Position numbers and translations under genes: made by a program. From positions 49,801 to 101,663 of the forward strand of contig NZ_CDBK01000110.1 in NCBI RefSeq assembly GCF_000819785.1: a stretch of 51,863 nt of DNA. The letters run 5' to 3'. The notes under the pieces were generated by a model. That model saw nothing but the letters and a program-made list of their open reading frames with translations, had not been told where the DNA came from and did no database searches. The first letter of the stretch is position 1; the number at the start of each line of letters is the position of its first letter. Positions 1 through 7,625 of this stretch are shown here, piece after piece. Source of the stretch: Aeromonas caviae. GTDB taxonomy: Bacteria > Pseudomonadota > Gammaproteobacteria > Enterobacterales > Aeromonadaceae.

Positions 1-471
1 TTCCCCCGCCTGCAGGAAGTCCCCCAGGGTCAGCTCGGGGGTCAGCTCCCGCTGGCGATGCGCGGCCAGCCAGGCCCGCGCCTCCCGGTTGAAGCGCAGT
101 ATCTCGGCGACGAAGCGATAGAAGCGCGGGCTCAGCAGATTGCGGCGCCGGGCGAACAGGGTATCGAGGTTGTGGCCGTTGTACTCCATCCCCTCGGGAC
201 TCTTGACCGAGAAGCTCATCTCGGCGGGTTGGCGCCCCACCCCGATGCGCTCCAGCAATTTGAGGAAGTTGGGATAGGTACGGTCATTGAAGACGATGAA
301 GCCGGTGTCGATGGCATAGTGGCGCCCAGCCTGTTCCACCTCCACGGTGGCGGTGTGGCCTCCCAGGGTCGGCGCCGCCTCGAACAGGGTGATGTCATGC
401 AGCTTGTGGAGCAGAAAACCGGCGGTGAGACCGGAGATACCGGAGCCGACGATGGCGATCTTTTTCTTCAT
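1..471 (-). CDS. FAD-dependent amine oxidoreductase, 5' part (cut by window edge)
   Basis: Only the N-terminal 157 codons are present; the gene runs off the left edge. It opens with MKKKIAIVGSGISGLTAG, the GxGxxG dinucleotide-binding fold of FAD/NAD(P) amine oxidoreductases, followed by FEAAPTLGGHT, which matches the family's E-x-x-x-x-x-G-G motif. By family it is a flavoprotein oxidoreductase, usually met beside DUF1365 and cyclopropane-fatty-acid-synthase-like genes, so a role in membrane lipid modification is possible but inferred. Its ATG overlaps the stop of the upstream SDR as ATGA, so translation is probably coupled. It is the last gene visible in the photolyase operon. Confidence 0.85.
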   Translation of the reverse strand, partial: MKKKIAIVGSGISGLTAGFLLHKLHDITLFEAAPTLGGHTATVEVEQAGRHYAIDTGFIVFNDRTYPNFLKLLERIGVGRQPAEMSFSVKSPEGMEYNGHNLDTLFARRRNLLSPRFYRFVAEILRFNREARAWLAAHRQRELTPELTLGDFLQAGE

Positions 472-1202
472 GAAGGGCGTCCTTTCGAAACGAGTGTGCG
501 GCCAAGGCGCAGCCAGAGCCCCGTCGGCAGAGCGCCGAGCAGGCGCAGCAGCCAGATGAAGCGACGGGGAAAGTGGATCTGGTGGCGACCGGCGGCAAGC
601 CCCGTCATGATGGCGCGGGAAGCCTCTTCCACCGTCACCAGGCAGGGCATGGGAAAATCATTCTTGTCGGTGAGCGGCGTCTGCACGAAGCCCGGGCGGA
701 TCAGGGTCACCCCGATGCCCTTGCTGGCCAGATCCAGGCGCAACGTATCCGCCAGATAATCGAGGGCCGCCTTGGAGGCGCCATAGGCCTCCGCCCGTGG
801 CAGGGGCAGCCAGCTCACCGAGGAGCTGACGATGGCAAGCCGTCCACCCGCCCCCAGCCGCGGCAGCAAGGCGGCCAGGGCGTTGCCGGTGGCGATGAGG
901 TTGGTCTCGATGACCCGGGCAAACAGGGCGCCGTCAAAGCCTTCTGCCGGATCCATGTATTCACAGTTGCCCGCATTGAGGATGAGCAGGTCGAGGACGG
1001 GCAGGCTTGCGGCCACCCCGGCCGTGGCGGCGCTGTCGCGCGCATCGAATCGCAAAGGGGTGATCCCCAGCTCGGCCAGTGCCTGCAAGCGCACCTCGTC
1101 CCGGCCACAACCCCACACCTGCCAGCCGGCGCGCCGATAATCCAGCGCCAGCTGGCGGCCGATGCCCGAGGTGGCCCCGGTGATCAGCACCCGGCCGCTC
1201 AT
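468..1202 (-). CDS. Short-chain dehydrogenase/reductase
   Basis: A 244-residue SDR. The cofactor motif TGATSGIG lies near residue 8, NAG near residue 78, and the catalytic set appears as SSSVSW followed by YGASK. The C-terminus is basic and hydrophobic (RRFIWLLRLLGALP), like SDRs tied to membranes or lipids. The start MSGRVLITG is chosen because it overlaps the end of the preceding SnoaL-like gene; a longer reading frame upstream lies within that gene. The substrate is unknown. The setting, between a SnoaL-like gene and an FAD oxidoreductase in a photolyase operon, suggests a stress-linked lipid or small-molecule reaction. Confidence 0.88.
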   Translation of the reverse strand: MSGRVLITGATSGIGRQLALDYRRAGWQVWGCGRDEVRLQALAELGITPLRFDARDSAATAGVAASLPVLDLLILNAGNCEYMDPAEGFDGALFARVIETNLIATGNALAALLPRLGAGGRLAIVSSSVSWLPLPRAEAYGASKAALDYLADTLRLDLASKGIGVTLIRPGFVQTPLTDKNDFPMPCLVTVEEASRAIMTGLAAGRHQIHFPRRFIWLLRLLGALPTGLWLRLGRTLVSKGRPS

Positions 1203-1627
1203 GTCCCCAGCCTCCCCTTGATGGCCCGTACCACGGGCCCCAGCAGCGGCAACTGCTCGTAGAGCATGGCCCCGAGATCGAAGTAGTCCCGGTGCAGGCA
1301 CACCTTGCCCCAGGAGTCGAACGTCAGCCGGGTGGCCCCCTCGACCCTGACAGCCCGGCCACCGGCAATCCTGGGGTGGGAGAAGGTCATGACCCAGGCG
1401 AGCCAGGCTTCGTTGCCCGACTGCTGCTGACTCGTTATCTCGAAACTGCACTGGGCAAGGCGCTCATAAAGGGAGGAAAAGTAACGGGTGAGCGCGGCCA
1501 GCCCCTCTATCCGGTGCGCAGGATCGATGAAGAGCACCTCATCGGCATAGACCTCCGGCAAGCGGTGCAACTGATGCTTGTCCAATTGCAGGTAGAGGAT
1601 GACAAAGCGGGCCAGCGCGTCATTCAT
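1199..1627 (-). CDS. SnoaL-like / nuclear transport factor 2 family protein
   Basis: A 142-residue protein with the length and pattern of the NTF2-like alpha+beta cone fold: an N-terminal helix (ALARFVILYLQLDK), then YADEVLFIDPAHRIEGLAALTRYF and a C-terminal beta sheet with LTFDSWGKVCLHRDYFD. Such proteins bind or isomerise small hydrophobic molecules, but nothing here reveals the ligand. It starts 2 bases from the photolyase stop and its end overlaps the SDR start (ATGA), so it is an internal member of a polycistronic unit. Confidence 0.82.
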   Translation of the reverse strand: MNDALARFVILYLQLDKHQLHRLPEVYADEVLFIDPAHRIEGLAALTRYFSSLYERLAQCSFEITSQQQSGNEAWLAWVMTFSHPRIAGGRAVRVEGATRLTFDSWGKVCLHRDYFDLGAMLYEQLPLLGPVVRAIKGRLGT

Positions 1628-1628
1628 G

Positions 1629-3053
1629 CTAGTTTTTCTCCAGTTCGCGGAATATCTCGATGGCCCTCACCCGTGCAACGGCATGATCCACCATGGGGGC
1701 CGGATAATCCTGCCGCCCCTTGAGCCGCAACCAGCCGTGGGGCTCGTGGAGATAGGCAGCAGGCACATCCGCCAGCTCAGTGACCCAGGTACGAATGAAC
1801 TCCCCTTGTGGATCAAATCGTTGCCCCTGGGTGGTGGGGTTGAAGACCCGGAAATAGGGCGCCGCATCGGCCCCGGTCCCCGCCGCCCACTGCCAGCCAC
1901 CATTGTTGGCCGCCAGATCCCCGTCGATGAGCCGGCTCATGAAGTAGTCCTCCCCGAGCCGCCAGTGGATGTGGAGATCCTTGGTGAGGAAGCTCGCCAC
2001 TATCATCCGCAGCCGGTTGTGCATCCAGCCCGTGGCGTTGAGGCAGCGCATGGCCGCATCGACCACGGGGTAGCCGGTGCGCCCCTCGCACCAGGCGGCG
2101 AAGGCATCCGGATCCCAGCTCCACGGCAGGGCCGCCGTCTCCGGCTTGAAGGGGCGGTTCATGGAGAGGCTCGGGATCAGCACCAGCAAGTGGCGGTAGA
2201 ACTCGCGCCAGATGAGCTCGTTGAGCCAGACAAAACCGGGTTGGGCCTTCGACTGGGGCCGGTAGCCGAGACGCTGCTGCAGTGCCCCCACGCACTGGCG
2301 GGCACTGATGATGCCCGCCGCCAGATAGGGGGAGAGCACGGAGGTGCCCGCCAGCGCCGGAAAGTCCCGGGTCTCGCCGTAATCGAGTACCGCCTGATCC
2401 AGAAACGCGTGCAACCGGCGGCTCGCCTCGGCCTCCCCCACCGGCCAGCGGGTGTCCGCCGTCAGATCCCCCAGCCCGTCGTCCACCCACTCCCGCTCGG
2501 CCAGGGGCAGCCACGGCAACGGCTCGCCGCGTGGTGCGGGGGCACGGTGAATGACGAAGCCATCCTCCTCGAGAGCCTTGAGCCAGGCGCGGCTGAAGGG
2601 GGTGAAGACCTTGAACATCTCCCCCGACCCGGTCAGCACCCGACCGGGCGGCAGCACGCAGCAGCCGTTGAACCAGTGGCTGGTCAGGCCCTGCTCCCCC
2701 AGCGCGGCGCTGACGGCGTGGTCGCGGCGCAGCTCGTCAATCTCGATGGCCTGGTTGGCGTAGAGCTGGCTCACCCCGAGATCCCGGCAGAGCGCCGTCA
2801 GCGCCGTCGGCACCTCGGCAAAGGTCTCGACCCGCAGCAAATGAAGCGGAATGCCGAGGGCCGCCAGCTCTCGGCCCATGGCATCCACCTGTGCCAGCAT
2901 GAAGCGCTGGCGGACCAGGGCCAGCTTGTGCGTCTGCCACTGGGTCGGCGAGACGATGAAGAGTGCGGCGACCGGTTCATCTCCGGCGCAGGCGTGGCGC
3001 AGGGCCGGGTTGTCGGCCAGACGCAGATCGTTGCGAAACCAGACCAGCCTCAT
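1629..3053 (-). CDS. phrB: Deoxyribodipyrimidine photolyase (class I CPD photolyase)
   Basis: A 474-residue flavoprotein that uses blue or near-UV light to split cyclobutane pyrimidine dimers in DNA. MRLVWFRNDLRLADNPAL is the classic start of the antenna-binding domain. The C-terminal FAD/DNA-binding domain has WREFYRHLL, GYPVVDAAMRCL, WMHNRLRMIVASFL and DGDLAANNGGWQW. The start codon is set at this MRLVWF, which overlaps the stop of the merR gene. Length is normal for the family. It is the second gene after its probable regulator, an arrangement known for light-regulated phr genes in other proteobacteria. Confidence 0.96.
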   Translation of the reverse strand: MRLVWFRNDLRLADNPALRHACAGDEPVAALFIVSPTQWQTHKLALVRQRFMLAQVDAMGRELAALGIPLHLLRVETFAEVPTALTALCRDLGVSQLYANQAIEIDELRRDHAVSAALGEQGLTSHWFNGCCVLPPGRVLTGSGEMFKVFTPFSRAWLKALEEDGFVIHRAPAPRGEPLPWLPLAEREWVDDGLGDLTADTRWPVGEAEASRRLHAFLDQAVLDYGETRDFPALAGTSVLSPYLAAGIISARQCVGALQQRLGYRPQSKAQPGFVWLNELIWREFYRHLLVLIPSLSMNRPFKPETAALPWSWDPDAFAAWCEGRTGYPVVDAAMRCLNATGWMHNRLRMIVASFLTKDLHIHWRLGEDYFMSRLIDGDLAANNGGWQWAAGTGADAAPYFRVFNPTTQGQRFDPQGEFIRTWVTELADVPAAYLHEPHGWLRLKGRQDYPAPMVDHAVARVRAIEIFRELEKN

Positions 3054-3937
3054 GACGGTGTTCTCCCGCCCTTGCCCTTCGCCTTGGCAGTGCGGGGCGT
3101 CACACTGACCTCTGCCAGGGTGGCGTGCCAGTTGCGGGCACGCCGCCACGGCTCATCGTAGAGGCGTCCCAGCTCGCCAAAGAAGCGGGTACCCGCAGGC
3201 CATTCGGCTGCCTGGTCCTGCTTGCCGAGCCCAGCCCCCAGCAGGATCAGCCAGGGGGGAGTGGCGCGCCCCTCCAGCAGGGTGGCATGGCGGGGCTCCA
3301 CCGCCCCCAGCAGTTGCACCTCATAACCCTGACCGATAAGCTCATACGCAGCCCAGACCAGATCCAGCGGCCCCACCTGCCCCCAGCTTGCCAGGGTGAC
3401 GGGGACGCCCTTCTCCTGCTCGATGAGGTGGCGGGCGAAGCGGGTATGCAGCCAGCCGAGCCACACCTGTTGCAGCAGCTCGCCATCGGGGCGCTCGCGC
3501 CACAGACCCAGCAGCCGCTCCACCAGGGGCTGCAGCACCCGGCTGCGCACCAGCTCGAAGGGGTAGCTCGCCAGCAGATCGCCAAGCTCGGCCTCCGCCT
3601 TGCGCTGGTTGAAGGCAAGCAGCGCCTGGCTGAACAGCTCCAGGGTCTGCTGCCAGTGATCGCTCACTGGCGCACTCTGGGGCTCGCTCAGCAGCCCCTT
3701 CACCTGGCCTATGCTCACCCCCCGCTCCAGCCAGCTCAGGATCTCGCCTATCTGGCGGATATCCTGCTCGCTGTAGAGGCGATGACCCTTCTCGGTTCGG
3801 GCCGGTTGCACCAGCCCGTAGCGGCGCTGCCAGGCGCGCAGGGTGACGGCGTTGACGCCGGTGAGGCGGGAGACCTCGCGAATGGGGTAGACACCCTCGT
3901 CGGGGAGAGGCGCGGCGGCTTGTGATTCATCAGACAT
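3050..3937 (-). CDS. MerR-family regulator, LitR/CarH-like with degenerate cobalamin-binding region
   Basis: A 295-residue regulator. Residues 16-85 form a MerR helix-turn-helix (YPIREVSRLTGVNAVTLRAW, then RRYGLVQPARTEKGHRLYS). Residues 95-175 look like the helical cap and 176-270 like a B12-binding fold (VTLASWGQVGPLDLVW, GYEVQLLGA). In CarH/LitR photosensors the latter region carries a histidine motif that supplies the cobalt ligand; here the aligned stretch is GQVGPLDLVW and I see no such histidine. It may therefore sense something else or work with a partner. It probably controls the ybgA-merR-phr operon. An alternative ATG lies 12 bases upstream. Confidence 0.85.
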   Translation of the reverse strand: MSDESQAAAPLPDEGVYPIREVSRLTGVNAVTLRAWQRRYGLVQPARTEKGHRLYSEQDIRQIGEILSWLERGVSIGQVKGLLSEPQSAPVSDHWQQTLELFSQALLAFNQRKAEAELGDLLASYPFELVRSRVLQPLVERLLGLWRERPDGELLQQVWLGWLHTRFARHLIEQEKGVPVTLASWGQVGPLDLVWAAYELIGQGYEVQLLGAVEPRHATLLEGRATPPWLILLGAGLGKQDQAAEWPAGTRFFGELGRLYDEPWRRARNWHATLAEVSVTPRTAKAKGKGGRTPS

Positions 3938-3999
3938 GAAAGAGTCCATCAAACGTTGGGAAGAGGCCCCGGTCATCCACCAGGGCCTGCACAGAGGGT

Positions 4000-4076
4000 T
4001 CAGAGCCCGTAGCGCAGCTTGAGCGTGTCGGGATGAAGGTCGAGGTAGGCCTGATCGGCCAAATCCAGCCACACCT
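4000..4076 (-). pseudogene. Remnant second copy of the ybgA-like 3' end
   Basis: The 77 bp downstream of the intact DUF523/DUF1722 gene repeat its own 3' end in diverged form. Read on the minus strand in one frame it gives DLADQAYLDLHPDTLKLRYGL then a stop, against YLAEQVYLNPHPDTLKLRYGL at the end of the intact gene. There is no start codon or upstream body, so this is a gene tail, not a gene. It looks like the residue of an allele replacement or partial tandem duplication. The offset between the two stop codons is exactly 77 bp. Confidence 0.8.
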
Positions 4077-5021
4077 TCACAGCCCGTAACGCAATTTCAG
4101 CGTGTCGGGATGGGGATTGAGGTACACCTGCTCGGCGAGATAGGGGTTCGGGTACTCGCGCAGGTAGTGGCGGATCAGGGTAAGGGGCACCAGCAACGGG
4201 AAGACCCCGGTGCGGTACTTGTCGATGGTGTCGCACAGCTCCTGCTTCTGGGCCGGGGTCAGCACCCGCTTGAAGTAGCCCTGCAGGTGCATCAGCACAT
4301 TGGTGTGGCTGCGGCGGTTGGCCCGCAGGGTCAGCGCCGCCATCAACCCCTGGATGTAGCTGTCGGCCACCTCCTGCAGGTTGGCCTTGCCAAGGTTGGC
4401 GAGCAGGCGCCCCAGCGCCCGGTAGTGGGTGGTGGCGTGGGAGAGCACCAGGTACTTGTAGCGTGAATGGAAGCGGATCAGGGCTGAGGCGGTAATCCCC
4501 CGGGCGCAAAGCTGCTGCCAGTCGTGATAGGCGAAGACCCGCAGCACGAAGTTCTCCCGCAGGATGGGGTCGCACAGGCGGCCATCTTCCTCCACCGGCA
4601 GCAGGGGGTTGGCCTCCATCAGCGCCTTGGCGAAGAGGCCGACCCCCTCCTTGGCGCTCCCCTCGTTGTTGGCGCCATAGATGCGCACCCGCTCCATGCC
4701 GCAGCTGGGGGACTTGGCGCAGAGGATGTAGCCGGAGAGGAAGTCGAGCTGGCGTGCCTTCTGCTCGCTGAAGGCAATCAGCTTGTCGGTGACGTCGAAG
4801 CTGCCGTTGCTTGCCTCGGCCCGCACCTCGCCCTGGCGCTTCACCAGCCGGATGGCGGCGCGGGGTGCGCCCAGGCCAATGGCCATCTCGGGGCAGACGG
4901 GGTGATAGTCGAAATGGGCACCCAGATCCCGTTCGCAGAAACTGGATCGTTTGTGGCCCCCGTCGAAGCGCACTTCCTGACCGAGCAGACAGGCACTGAT
5001 ACCGACCTTTATCTTGTACAT
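4077..5021 (-). CDS. YbgA-like DUF523 and DUF1722 domain protein
   Basis: A 314-residue two-domain protein. DUF523 covers about residues 1-160 (VGISACLLGQEVRFDGGHK, CPEMAIGLGAPR, AKSPSCG, with conserved cysteines), and DUF1722 about 190-310 (SRYKYLVLSH, HTNVLMHLQGYFK, YLNPHPDTLKLRYGL). The cysteines of DUF523 suggest metal or Fe-S binding, but the biochemical role is not established. The family is widely linked to photolyase genes, as in E. coli ybgA-phrB. The start is fixed by a good ribosome site (AAGGGG) 7 bases before the ATG. It appears to be the first gene of the photolyase operon. Confidence 0.9.
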   Translation of the reverse strand: MYKIKVGISACLLGQEVRFDGGHKRSSFCERDLGAHFDYHPVCPEMAIGLGAPRAAIRLVKRQGEVRAEASNGSFDVTDKLIAFSEQKARQLDFLSGYILCAKSPSCGMERVRIYGANNEGSAKEGVGLFAKALMEANPLLPVEEDGRLCDPILRENFVLRVFAYHDWQQLCARGITASALIRFHSRYKYLVLSHATTHYRALGRLLANLGKANLQEVADSYIQGLMAALTLRANRRSHTNVLMHLQGYFKRVLTPAQKQELCDTIDKYRTGVFPLLVPLTLIRHYLREYPNPYLAEQVYLNPHPDTLKLRYGL

Positions 5022-5032
5022 GATGAAGCCCC

Positions 5033-5089
5033 TTGTATAAGCCTTGAGTAAGTTATAGCAGTTATACAAAAGATTGGAAGCTGTATAAC
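5033..5089 (-). promoter_or_regulatory. Operator/promoter region with TGTATA/TATACA half-sites
   Basis: Upstream of the ybgA-merR-phr operon lie TTGTATAA (5033-5040), GTTATA (5052-5057), TTATACAA (5062-5069) and TGTATAAC (5082-5089). The first and third form a perfect 8-bp inverted repeat 21 bases apart; TATACA (5063-5068) and TGTATA (5082-5087) sit 13 bases apart. Light-responsive MerR regulators of the LitR/PplR type bind paired TGTA(C/T)A-like half-sites, so this is a likely operator for the MerR protein of this operon. A possible extended -10 on the minus strand (TGC-TATAAC) falls within the array. Confidence 0.6.
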
Positions 5090-5136
5090 TATTGCGAACT
5101 GATACGGCCAGGGGGCGGCGGGCGGATCAGCCCCCA

Positions 5137-5166
5137 TAAAAAAAACCCATGACCGAAGTCATGGGT
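5137..5166 (-). terminator. Rho-independent terminator of the outer-membrane barrel gene
   Basis: A 9-bp stem (5145-5153 with 5158-5166) with a UUCG loop on the minus strand, followed by a run of T residues reading down to 5137. It lies about 30 bases after the stop of the minus-strand barrel gene. Confidence 0.9.
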
Positions 5167-5194
5167 AAAGGTGAAGACCCAGCAGGAAGGATGA

Positions 5195-5824
5195 TCAGAA
5201 GCTGTATTTCACACCCAGGCTGGAGATGGAGCCTTTTTGCAGATCCCAGTTGCGATAGGTGTAGTCGGCGGTGAGGGCCAGGTTCTGGGTCAGCTTGTAG
5301 GCCGCCCCCGCCTTGAAGTCGTGCATGTCGTCGGTCATGTTGGCGTAGCGATAGCCGGTGGAGAGCTCGACGGCGCCGATGTCGTAGCGCAGGCCCACTT
5401 CTCCGTAGAGGCTGCCGCTCTTCTTGCGGGCCAGGGTATCCCAACCGGAGTGGTTCACGTCGGAGGCCAGCTCCCGTTCCAGGCTGTAGCCCATCAGGCC
5501 GGTTTCACCGTAGAGGTTCAGTCCGGTGCTGAGGGGGGTGTAGACACCCATCCCCAGGCTGGAGATGGCCATGCTGTCGTTGCCGCTGCTGCGGGAGGTG
5601 TATTCGCTGCCGATCCGGCCATAGACATTGCTGGTGAAGCTCTTGGAGAGATCCAGGCTCAGGCCGCCGAAGTCGCGGTTCTCCCCATCCTTGCCACCGA
5701 TGTAGTCAGACTTGGTGTGGGCCCAGGTAGCAGAGCCCTTGGCATAGCTGAAGGCATCTTGCGCCAGGACGGAGGTGGAAGAGAGACCGGCCAGAACCAG
5801 AACAGACAGTGCGATCTTTTGCAT
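5195..5824 (-). CDS. Small outer-membrane beta-barrel protein (OmpA/porin-like)
   Basis: A 209-residue secreted protein. MQKIALSVLVLAGLSSTSVLA is a signal peptide, probably cleaved before QDAF. The rest is alternating amphipathic strands rich in Gly, Tyr and Ser (YGRIGSEYTSRSS, NLYGETGLMGYSLE, LYGEVGLRYDIG, LTADYTYRNW), ending in a terminal aromatic (GVKYSF) as needed for barrel assembly. The size suits an 8-stranded barrel. The start is supported by GGAG 8 bases upstream and by the signal peptide; longer frames upstream add no sensible sequence. Its specific function is not recognised. It is a single gene with its own terminator. Confidence 0.85.
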   Translation of the reverse strand: MQKIALSVLVLAGLSSTSVLAQDAFSYAKGSATWAHTKSDYIGGKDGENRDFGGLSLDLSKSFTSNVYGRIGSEYTSRSSGNDSMAISSLGMGVYTPLSTGLNLYGETGLMGYSLERELASDVNHSGWDTLARKKSGSLYGEVGLRYDIGAVELSTGYRYANMTDDMHDFKAGAAYKLTQNLALTADYTYRNWDLQKGSISSLGVKYSF

Positions 5825-5971
5825 TTTGTTGACTCCATGGGTTGAGTTAGGCGGACCTAACTGGAATGGAGCCATTGTGACGGGCAAAGGGGGCAACGCC
5901 GAGGAGCAAGCTGTTGCCAAACCATGTCAGATGTAAGCGGATATTGCTGGCGGTTACCGGTGCAACACTCT

Positions 5972-5995
5972 GCGGGGGAGCGAGGGCTCCCCCGC
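5972..5995 (-). terminator. GC-rich hairpin after the DUF3157 gene
   Basis: A perfect 10-bp stem (5972-5981 with 5986-5995) and a 4-base loop begin 8 bases past the stop of the minus-strand DUF3157 gene. There is no clear T tract, so termination may be weak or it may act as an mRNA 3' end stabiliser. The rest of the 5825-6002 gap shows nothing definite. Confidence 0.5.
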
Positions 5996-6002
5996 CGTCA
6001 TC

Positions 6003-6557
6003 CTAGCGGAACTCCACCTCGTCGATCTGCACCCGCACCAGCGGCTTGCCGGTGAGGCCGGCGGGTCGTGCCAGCTCGATGGCCCGGGAGGCGCGTGCCT
6101 CCCCCTTGCGCAGGTAGGAGTCAGGCAGGCGGTTCTCCCCGACCCAGAAGCGCACGGGCTCGCTCGAGAGCTGCACCCCGTCGGCGCTGAACAGGGTCAG
6201 GCTGCCGTTGACGCGCACCACGTTGCGACTGCCGGTGTTGCTCACCACGAACTGCAGGCTGAGGGGATCGTCCCCCGCCACCTGGTCCAGCTTCACCGTG
6301 ATGCCGTCCCGGGTCGCCTGGGAGAGCAAGTCGGGATGGGCCATGGCCTGCTCGGTCAGCACCGGGGCCGCGACACTCGCCGTCACTGCCTGACCGGCTA
6401 CCGTGGCTGCCGGCTTGACCAGCAGGTATTCCCAGGTGAAATCGTCATTGAGTTGCACCTGGCGACCATCCGGCAAGGTGATCTGGTGCAGGGGAGCCGC
6501 CTCGGCCAGCAGAGGGCACAGACAGAGGGCGACCAGCAGTCGGGAGAGGGGTTTCAT
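6003..6557 (-). CDS. DUF3157 family exported protein
   Basis: A 184-residue protein with a signal peptide (MKPLSRLLVALCLCPLLAEA) followed by ITLPDGRQVQLNDDFTWEYL, which resembles the start of DUF3157 proteins, in which a short beta element precedes a C-terminal beta-sandwich-like domain (LQFVVSNTGSRNVVRVNGSL, RFWVGENRLPDSYLRKGEA). It is predicted periplasmic. No catalytic motif is visible and the role is unknown. The start is set at the signal peptide. It stands alone between the LarE-like gene and the barrel gene, all on the minus strand. Confidence 0.75.
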   Translation of the reverse strand: MKPLSRLLVALCLCPLLAEAAPLHQITLPDGRQVQLNDDFTWEYLLVKPAATVAGQAVTASVAAPVLTEQAMAHPDLLSQATRDGITVKLDQVAGDDPLSLQFVVSNTGSRNVVRVNGSLTLFSADGVQLSSEPVRFWVGENRLPDSYLRKGEARASRAIELARPAGLTGKPLVRVQIDEVEFR

Positions 6558-6645
6558 GGGCAGGCACTCGATAAAGGATGCGAAGGGGGCAGTATAAAGA
6601 GTCGTGCCCTCCTTGCCTATGACCCCCCTCACGTTACGCCCCGGC

Positions 6646-7476
6646 TCAGATGACCAGGGGGTGGGGATCCTCCAGCGTGGCCAGATCCAGGGTCACCAGA
6701 TCGAACTGGGCACTCCTGAGGGCCTTCTGGATGGTGGGCTGCATGTCGAACACCAGGGCCCGCAGCCGTTCGGGCACCCGGATCCTCGCAAGGGTGGTGA
6801 CCCTGTCACCCAGGGTATGGAAGAAGACCTGGGCGCCCCCCAGCCCCATGTCCACCAGCATCTGCTCGGCCATGTCGACCATCCGCAGGTGCCGCCTGTC
6901 CAGGGAGGTCATATCGACAAAGCGCCGGCTCAGGCAGGCCTCCCCCACGTCTCCCCAGAGCGCCAGTTGCCGCTGGTGAAAGCCGTAGCGAAAATCCCGG
7001 TTGGTCATCCCCTGCTCGGCAAAGATCCAGAGGGTGTTGGCGGGCAGGCTGTGAAAGCGACGCAGGTACTCCCGCTTCTCCTCCACCGAGGCCGACATCA
7101 GCAGCGGCGGGCCCTCTTCATGTTCGAGCTGCTGGCAGAGGTAGCGCACCGGGTCGGTCACCTCGGCGAGGTGGCCCAGGTGGGCGCTGAAGATCATCTC
7201 GTCGGTCTTGAGCACCTGATGGGGGATGCCGTAGTGCCGGCAGTAGCGCTGTGCCCTGGCCACCGACTGGCGGCTGAGGGTGGGGTTGTCCAGGGTGATG
7301 GCGCGAAATCGCACCCCGCTGGCCCGGCACAGATCCATGCTGTAGCAGGATTCCAGTCGGCCGGAGAAGGAGACAAGCAGTTCGCTGTAACCGGCCAGGG
7401 TGTTGATGAGCCTCTGTTCCCTGGATTGAAAGGTCTGATCGTATCCCCGATTCAGCGCAACGACATTGGCATCCAT
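6646..7476 (-). CDS. LarE-like ATP-pyrophosphatase-fold protein with degenerate PP-loop
   Basis: A 276-residue protein that aligns along its whole length with LarE, the sulfurtransferase that builds the nickel-pincer cofactor. The N-terminal half has the PP-loop region, but the expected SGGxDS reads SGRLES (38-43). The C-terminal half keeps the LarE pattern CLSRRF (181-186), LRMVDMAEQMLVDMG and an ARIRV strand. The central LarE motif near DGTN is replaced by MSASVEEK. ATP binding is therefore doubtful. No larA, larB or larC lies nearby. The start MDANVV follows GGAG by 8 bases; longer frames start at 7509 or 7536. Function unknown. Confidence 0.75.
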   Translation of the reverse strand: MDANVVALNRGYDQTFQSREQRLINTLAGYSELLVSFSGRLESCYSMDLCRASGVRFRAITLDNPTLSRQSVARAQRYCRHYGIPHQVLKTDEMIFSAHLGHLAEVTDPVRYLCQQLEHEEGPPLLMSASVEEKREYLRRFHSLPANTLWIFAEQGMTNRDFRYGFHQRQLALWGDVGEACLSRRFVDMTSLDRRHLRMVDMAEQMLVDMGLGGAQVFFHTLGDRVTTLARIRVPERLRALVFDMQPTIQKALRSAQFDLVTLDLATLEDPHPLVI

Positions 7477-7625
7477 AACAACAACTCCGGATGATGAACT
7501 GGATACCATTTTGCCCGCCCCAAGCTGAATATACACTTAAAGAGTGCGGGTAAAACTGTACATTATTTGCTCCAAATCAACGCTTTCCCCACTTTTTTTT
7601 CGCTGCGAAGCGAAACTGGCTCCCC

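Noticed and set aside
1599..3161. A 520-residue plus-strand frame opposite phrB
   Set aside because: Shadow of photolyase; no ribosome site or recognisable domain.
7590..7620. TTTCGCT/AGCGAAA palindrome between the HAD and LarE-like genes as a terminator
   Set aside because: On the minus strand, where both genes lie, the stem is followed by A residues and not T; on the plus strand no gene precedes it.
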